A program made the translations under genes and the position numbers. Source: Tethya wilhelma (Eukaryota; Porifera; Demospongiae; Tethyida; Tethyidae). Taken from it: DNA of 64,000 nucleotides. This document shows, piece after piece, positions 59,331 to 64,000 of this stretch (positions within the stretch are counted from its first letter, which is position 1; every line of letters begins with the position of its first letter). Under the pieces are notes generated by a model. The model did not search any database. It was not told the origin of the DNA and saw nothing but the letters and a program-made list of their open reading frames with translations. The stretch spans positions 1-64,000 of the forward strand of contig CAXIPT010000030.1 of NCBI GenBank assembly GCA_964030475.1, given 5' to 3'.

Positions 59331-62300
59331 GGTTGTCATTATTTTACGGAACGGAACGGAACGGAACGGAACCGACACTGAGCCCATTACTTCGCGGAAC
59401 GCGGATCGATAGACCATGCATTGAATCGTTGAGACTACGTAACCATCAAATTAATCTACTCATGCACGCCCTTCGCTAATATTTATGTCTACTGTCAGTG
59501 CAAGTGCATGCATTATTGATTACTATAATTATTATTATTCGATTTTTTTACAATCAACAGAAAAAAATTCATCAGGAAGTTCAAACTTGCTTCTTGCACT
59601 CTGTACAAAACCATTCAAACTGTGGGGCTCTACGGAGGCCAGCACATTTCATGTGAAACCACTGTTCACACTTCTCACATTGGATCATATTATTCCATGA
59701 ATCCGGTTTTCTGCATTTACAAAAGGCAGTGATACAAATGTTGAATTCAGCACTGTGCTTGACAGTTTCGTTTGTTCCAGGAAATTTTGAAAGACGCTTC
59801 CTCTCAAAGCAGCGAGCCAGATGTCGACGAAGCTTAGGCTGATCAAGTGAAATGTTCCCTAAATTATCACCTAGAGCAATATGGTATGCCCAGGCAATAG
59901 CACAGTCATACTTTCCTGTCTGTTGCTGTACAGAAGGACACCCAACCAGTAGAGATGTATCAGTGACCTTTAGTGTGGTTTGAAACAGTTGGAGGAGCTG
60001 CATCTCTTGACTAGCTGGGAGGACTTCTGTGGACAAGACTGGGGCCACACTATCATAAAGCTGAACATCTCCTCTGATGAAACTGGTCAGGACCCAATGT
60101 TGACGCTCAGGGACATAGAGAATTTGCAGTGCTGCATAATTGTCATGTGTATAATATGTGTGCAGGATGTATTAGAAACATGGACATTTTACCTATAATA
60201 GTATACTAACCTTGAATTCTTGCCCTAGAGTTCATCTCTATTGCTAATGGGATGAATCCTGCAAGGGAATTAAATCTTTGGGGAGACTGAAATCCATGTA
60301 TCTTTGGAAACTGGGCAATCAGAAGCTTGTTGGCAGCATCTATATGTTTGTCTGTAAGCCACCCAGTTGGGCTCAGGAGTATATCTTTGTCCGCCATAGT
60401 GAGTAACAGCTCTTCAACCCATGAATCAGTGGAAGTATCAGATTCAGCAGATAGGTTAGTTACTGTTTTTGTTTTGGACTTCTTCGGTGGAGGTACTGGT
60501 GTGTGTTTGATTTGCTCTGGAGGACTTGTTTGAGACTGTTCTTGCTGTTCAAGCATAGTTACCAGCAAATCCAAATTAGAACTTGGGTCGTCTTCATCAT
60601 CAGATTCTGTAACAATATTTTGCTCTACATCATCTTTTCCTCCATCTGAACGACCAGGAGCATCAGGAGCAGGAATCACCTCATAATCCCCAGGTCTTGG
60701 TCGTTTTCTTCCAGATTTTTTCTCCTTCTGATTCCTAGCTCTTGCATTATGGCGAAGTTGAGAGAGGTTCCATCTTTTGGGTGGAGTATGAACATTCATA
60801 CCAATGCTAATCTTTGCAGCCAATATGTGGTAACAGCTAACTGTTGATGGGCAGGTACAAGTTTCCTTGGGAAACAAGGTTACAGCATGTGGTCTGTTGC
60901 TACCCATGACTGTGAACACTTTGAGCTTTGCATTGTGAGCAATTTTGTTGTCCTCTACTAGTTTTTGTGCCCTAGTTAGTTGTGAGAGTTCGGAGGTTGG
61001 TGTTACACGTGCTTCTTCTTGTTGCGGCACCAACAATTTGTTTGTCCTACTAGCTAGTTCACCCTTGATCACTTGAACAATGTCTTCAGGAGGATACACA
61101 GTTAGTTCTGGATATGGTATGTTAGCAAACATTCCCACAAACTCAGAATGGAGATGATAGTTTCCAAGACCATGTTGTCCTCGGGTGATCTCAACTAGGT
61201 AGTAGCTTTGGAGATAGTAAAGTGCAAGGACCATACAGTCAAGAGGGGACTCTTTCCATTCTTGGAGTTGCTTGATCACATGATTTAGTGCTTCAGATTG
61301 ATTGGATGTCACTCCACTGTAGGGATTGTAGATACCATATTCCTGTAGCACCCATCTCCCAATTGATGAAATGTCTGGATGCACATGGTTGAGGTAATAC
61401 TCATGGAATGGTGCACTCCACTTTCGACTCATCTCACTAAGTAATTGCTCATATTCTTCAAACGAATGTTGATGGAAGAGATTACGTAAATCACTCACAT
61501 ACTCAGTCACATCTTGAGATGGTGCACCATGAGCTCGAAGCCATCTGGTTGCATCACGAATTAGGTGGTTCCAACATCGAAGTCGTAGCACACTTTGTAG
61601 AATTTCATTGACAGCATTTACAATTCCCTTCTCTTCATCAGTGACAAGAGGATGCTTGGTCTGGTTCAATGCTGGAACACGCTTAAGAACTTCACGAAAC
61701 AGTTGTTCATGGCATTGTTGGAATTTCCGCTCGTGTATCAGGAATGCTGCTGGAATAATGGGAGATTCATTGAAGAGTGTGTGACGGAAAGTGAGCACAG
61801 AGACATAAAAATCTCCAAGTTGAAACGTTGTGTCATATCCCATTAACTGTGGTGAAGGAGATTGTAGAAGGAGGACTTTCTCAAGTTCAGAGAGGATAGA
61901 ATTATGTCCACAGATACACAGAATATCTGGATGAGTCTCAATCTTGTGGACAAAATCTGGCATGTCTAGAGCAATCTCATGAAGGTTGTAAAGGGAATCA
62001 TGTGATATTCTTTGGTCACGTAATTTCTTGTTTCTAATGTTTTCAACTTGTTGAGAATTTCGAGGCTGCAAAACAGAAATGTGAGAGATGGGAATCTTAC
62101 TCGTTATACTTTTACGGTACACTTTAGCTGTAGATGATGTGGCACATTCATTCTCAATGTCACGCATGACGGAAGGACAGGTGCGAGTGTACTTGCGATC
62201 AGAGTGGTGCTTGTTGTTTCCATGGGCAAAGTCACATGCTGCACTTTCATCTCCAAGGTAATGAATGAGTACACAGCCATTGGAAGGGACTAGTTCGTAG

Positions 62301-62947
62301 GCATGCTTTACGAACTCCTTAGATGGACCACTTGGCGTATCTGCCAGAAAATATGTCTTCTTCACCATTGGTTCCTTCTTTGGCAACTTTCTCACCCCAT
62401 TATTTACCCACCTGTATTGATCACAGCGCCAGTCATCTGTGGTTTATTATTAAATTAAAATTTCAACTTATTAACACAAATTATCATTTATAGCTAACTA
62501 GCATAATTATCTAATCATAGCTATCATCACACACACACAGACTACACTGACCATTCTTAGTGACGTTAGCAGCTTTGTAAAGGTAAATCTCTCCAGCTCT
62601 TGGTTTACAAGGTGGCAAATTTGATAACTTCTCAGTCTGGGGGTCACGGAGAATATCGCCTATCTCAGATATAGCCAGGGGTGAAGTAGACGTCCTAAAC
62701 ACTTCAACAAGGTTTATCGAGGCCATTTCAGCCACTGTCATACAGTAAGTCGCTGCCGGAGTAACAACTCAATCCTTCCGATCGGTGAGCTGAGCCCAAA
62801 ATTACAACTGGTACAGCTGGCATATAGTAAATGCGCATGTGTAGTTTGACTGGTTCCGTTCCGTAAAATAATAAGAATTCCGTTCCGTGTTCCGGGTTCC
62901 GTTCCGTTCCGGTCCGTTCCGGTCCGTTCCGTAAAATATTGACAACC
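59331..62947 (-). mobile_element. Complete Mutator-like element with TIRs and 9-bp target duplication
   Basis: ATGTTATAA occurs at 59322-59330 and again at 62948-62956, an exact 9-bp duplication as expected for Mutator-like elements. The termini are GGTTGTCATTATTTTACGG and, as reverse complement, GGTTGTCAATATTTTACGG. Both lead into CGGAA pentamer arrays. A second ATTTTACGGAACGGAACC word lies internally near 62860. The 3,617-bp element contains one uninterrupted three-exon gene. It starts about 140 bp from the right end of the TTAA-flanked element. Confidence 0.92.
59581..62741 (-). CDS. MULE transposase with CG-1-like, SWIM, Ulp1-like and PHD domains, intact
   Basis: Exons 62741-62552, 62436-60211 and 60131-59581 join in phase for about 988 residues without a stop (start at 62741 or 62726). 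The N-terminus (AGEIYLYKAANVTKNDDWRC, YRW, then CVLIHYLGDE) resembles a CG-1 DNA-binding domain. The MULE core has MGYDTTFQLGD (about residue 265), VTDEEKG (330), RCWNHL (351-354) and TSNQSEALN (445). SWIM CTCPSTVSCYH is at about 590-600. A serine/acidic linker leads to an Ulp1-like cysteine protease: HWVL (His), LYDS (Asp), QQQTGKYDCAIAWAYH (Gln, Cys). A PHD finger ends the protein (CKCRKPDSWNNMIQCEKC..WFHMKCAGL...WFCTEC). Such combinations suggest chromatin targeting and SUMO/ubiquitin-like processing; that is inference. Confidence 0.88.
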
Positions 62948-62956
62948 ATGTTATAA

Positions 62957-64000
62957 GGCAAAACAGCTACTCAAAACACTCAAAAATGCAACAAACTATG
63001 ATGATAAAGAGCCAACATGTAGAAAAAGTATCTTGTATTACACTCAGAACTTTGAATATTTGTATGCTTGTGCTTAGTATTTACACAAATGTTGCTATGA
63101 AAACGCTGTCAAAAACAGAATATAATGAATTATAATTACCCTTGATTTATCTAAACTTTTTACAATGTGGACCCAAATCTTTTGCAGTTATGTACTGTGA
63201 TTGGTACCACTAAAGAGCTTGTACACTCGAGCAAAGCATAAACAGTTAAAGGTACGTGGCGCTACTAGTTATAGCAAAAAATAGCAAAAAATAGGCTTAC
63301 CAGTTAGTATTTAGCTGCCTAATTTAGTATTCATCCGTAGCTAGCTCAAAGTAGACATGGAACAGCAGGACAAAACTTTCAGGTGGCTTTACAATCTTTA
63401 AAGCTTTCTTGACTTAGCGCTATAGTTCAGAAACCATATCACTCGATATTCGGCTCCACACTCGAAGCAATCTACAGCTCTTTACTTTTAACAAAATTAT
63501 TTATTAGTTAGTATCACGTGCGTACGGAAAAATACGCTCTGCGAATAAATTGCTAGGTGCTTACCTGTTGAGGTCACTGAAGTTAAACTTAGCGATTAAA
63601 TATCTGCGCGTGCGCCCTCATTACATATTGAAAAAAATTTTCATAATTGTAGTAAAATTTATAGAACTTGTAGTAAATTCTGTAATAGTTTAAATATTCA
63701 CTACTTATGCATTTTGAGCAGCATTTTTGCCTTAACATACCTGAGCAGTTACCGGTACCATTCAGTCTTCAAAAATAGGAGGTGAATAGACTACTTTGTT
63801 ACATAGTTGTCATTATAAGAAGATGAGCAAAGCAAGTAAACTTTGTAAGATACAACTCCAGCCTCCTGAGATCATGTGTTTCACCATGACTTTTTTGATA
63901 GCATAGATTATAACATAAGCTATAATATCCATGCTGATAGTGTACAACTAACTACCATACACACACAAACTCAAATGTGATGTAGAACAAGTATAAAAAA
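62957..64000. other. No gene or repeat supported
   Basis: AT-rich sequence with only short frames and no splice-consistent coding segments that I can see. Confidence 0.5.

Noticed and set aside
59331..59385. Telomere-like or simple microsatellite reading of the CGGAA array
   Set aside because: The arrays sit exactly inside inverted termini bracketed by a 9-bp duplication, so they belong to the element ends.

Overview
This window looks like invertebrate animal DNA, most likely from a sponge. The reasons are AT-rich sequence, many spliced genes with introns of about 55-160 bp, piggyBac and Mutator-like (MULE) transposons, long (CA)n/(GT)n tracts, and single-N assembly gaps inside repeats. The sponge assignment is inference from gene and repeat style; the sequence does not prove it. 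I see no bacterial-type operon, tRNA, rRNA or CRISPR array.

Layout. Positions 1-8.9 kb hold a direct duplication (1-1250 repeated at 3014-4205), an unrecognised minus-strand gene, short tandem repeats, a near-perfect 98-bp palindrome, and two facing degenerate genes. From 8.9 to 48.4 kb the window is dominated by one satellite family with a monomer of about 180-215 bp. I estimate roughly 20 kb, or about 100 monomers. It lies in inverted orientation at 8.9-10.4 kb and forward orientation from 15.7 kb on. Three copies of a piggyBac element, six copies of two related GTGAC-ended element families, a 1.8-kb element with long inverted repeats, and several unique islands interrupt it. The piggyBac copy at 10.4-14.6 kb still encodes an apparently complete three-exon transposase.

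Two interruptions stand out. At 21.9-24.7 kb is a gene made largely of microexons. Its 3' block contains 12 consecutive complete exons of 21-30 nt, all multiples of three and all in phase 2, which end at an in-frame stop. I do not recognise the protein. In each piggyBac copy there is a tandem array of exon-like segments of about 105 nt, flanked by splice-site consensus and open in one shared frame.

From 49.4 to 63 kb there are three different MULE-type transposase genes. The first (49.6-53.1 kb, plus) is a pseudogene with one frameshift and two in-frame TGA codons. The second (54.0-58.8 kb, plus, 18 exons) joins C2H2 fingers, a MULE catalytic core, a SWIM-like region, a CXXC finger and an OTU protease domain. 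It lies within TTAA-flanked inverted repeats and has one nonsense codon. The third (62.7-59.6 kb, minus, three exons) reads as an intact protein of about 988 residues: CG-1-like domain, MULE core, SWIM, Ulp1-like protease and PHD finger. It sits in a 3,617-bp element with terminal inverted repeats and an exact 9-bp target duplication, and may be autonomous. The last kilobase shows nothing I can support.
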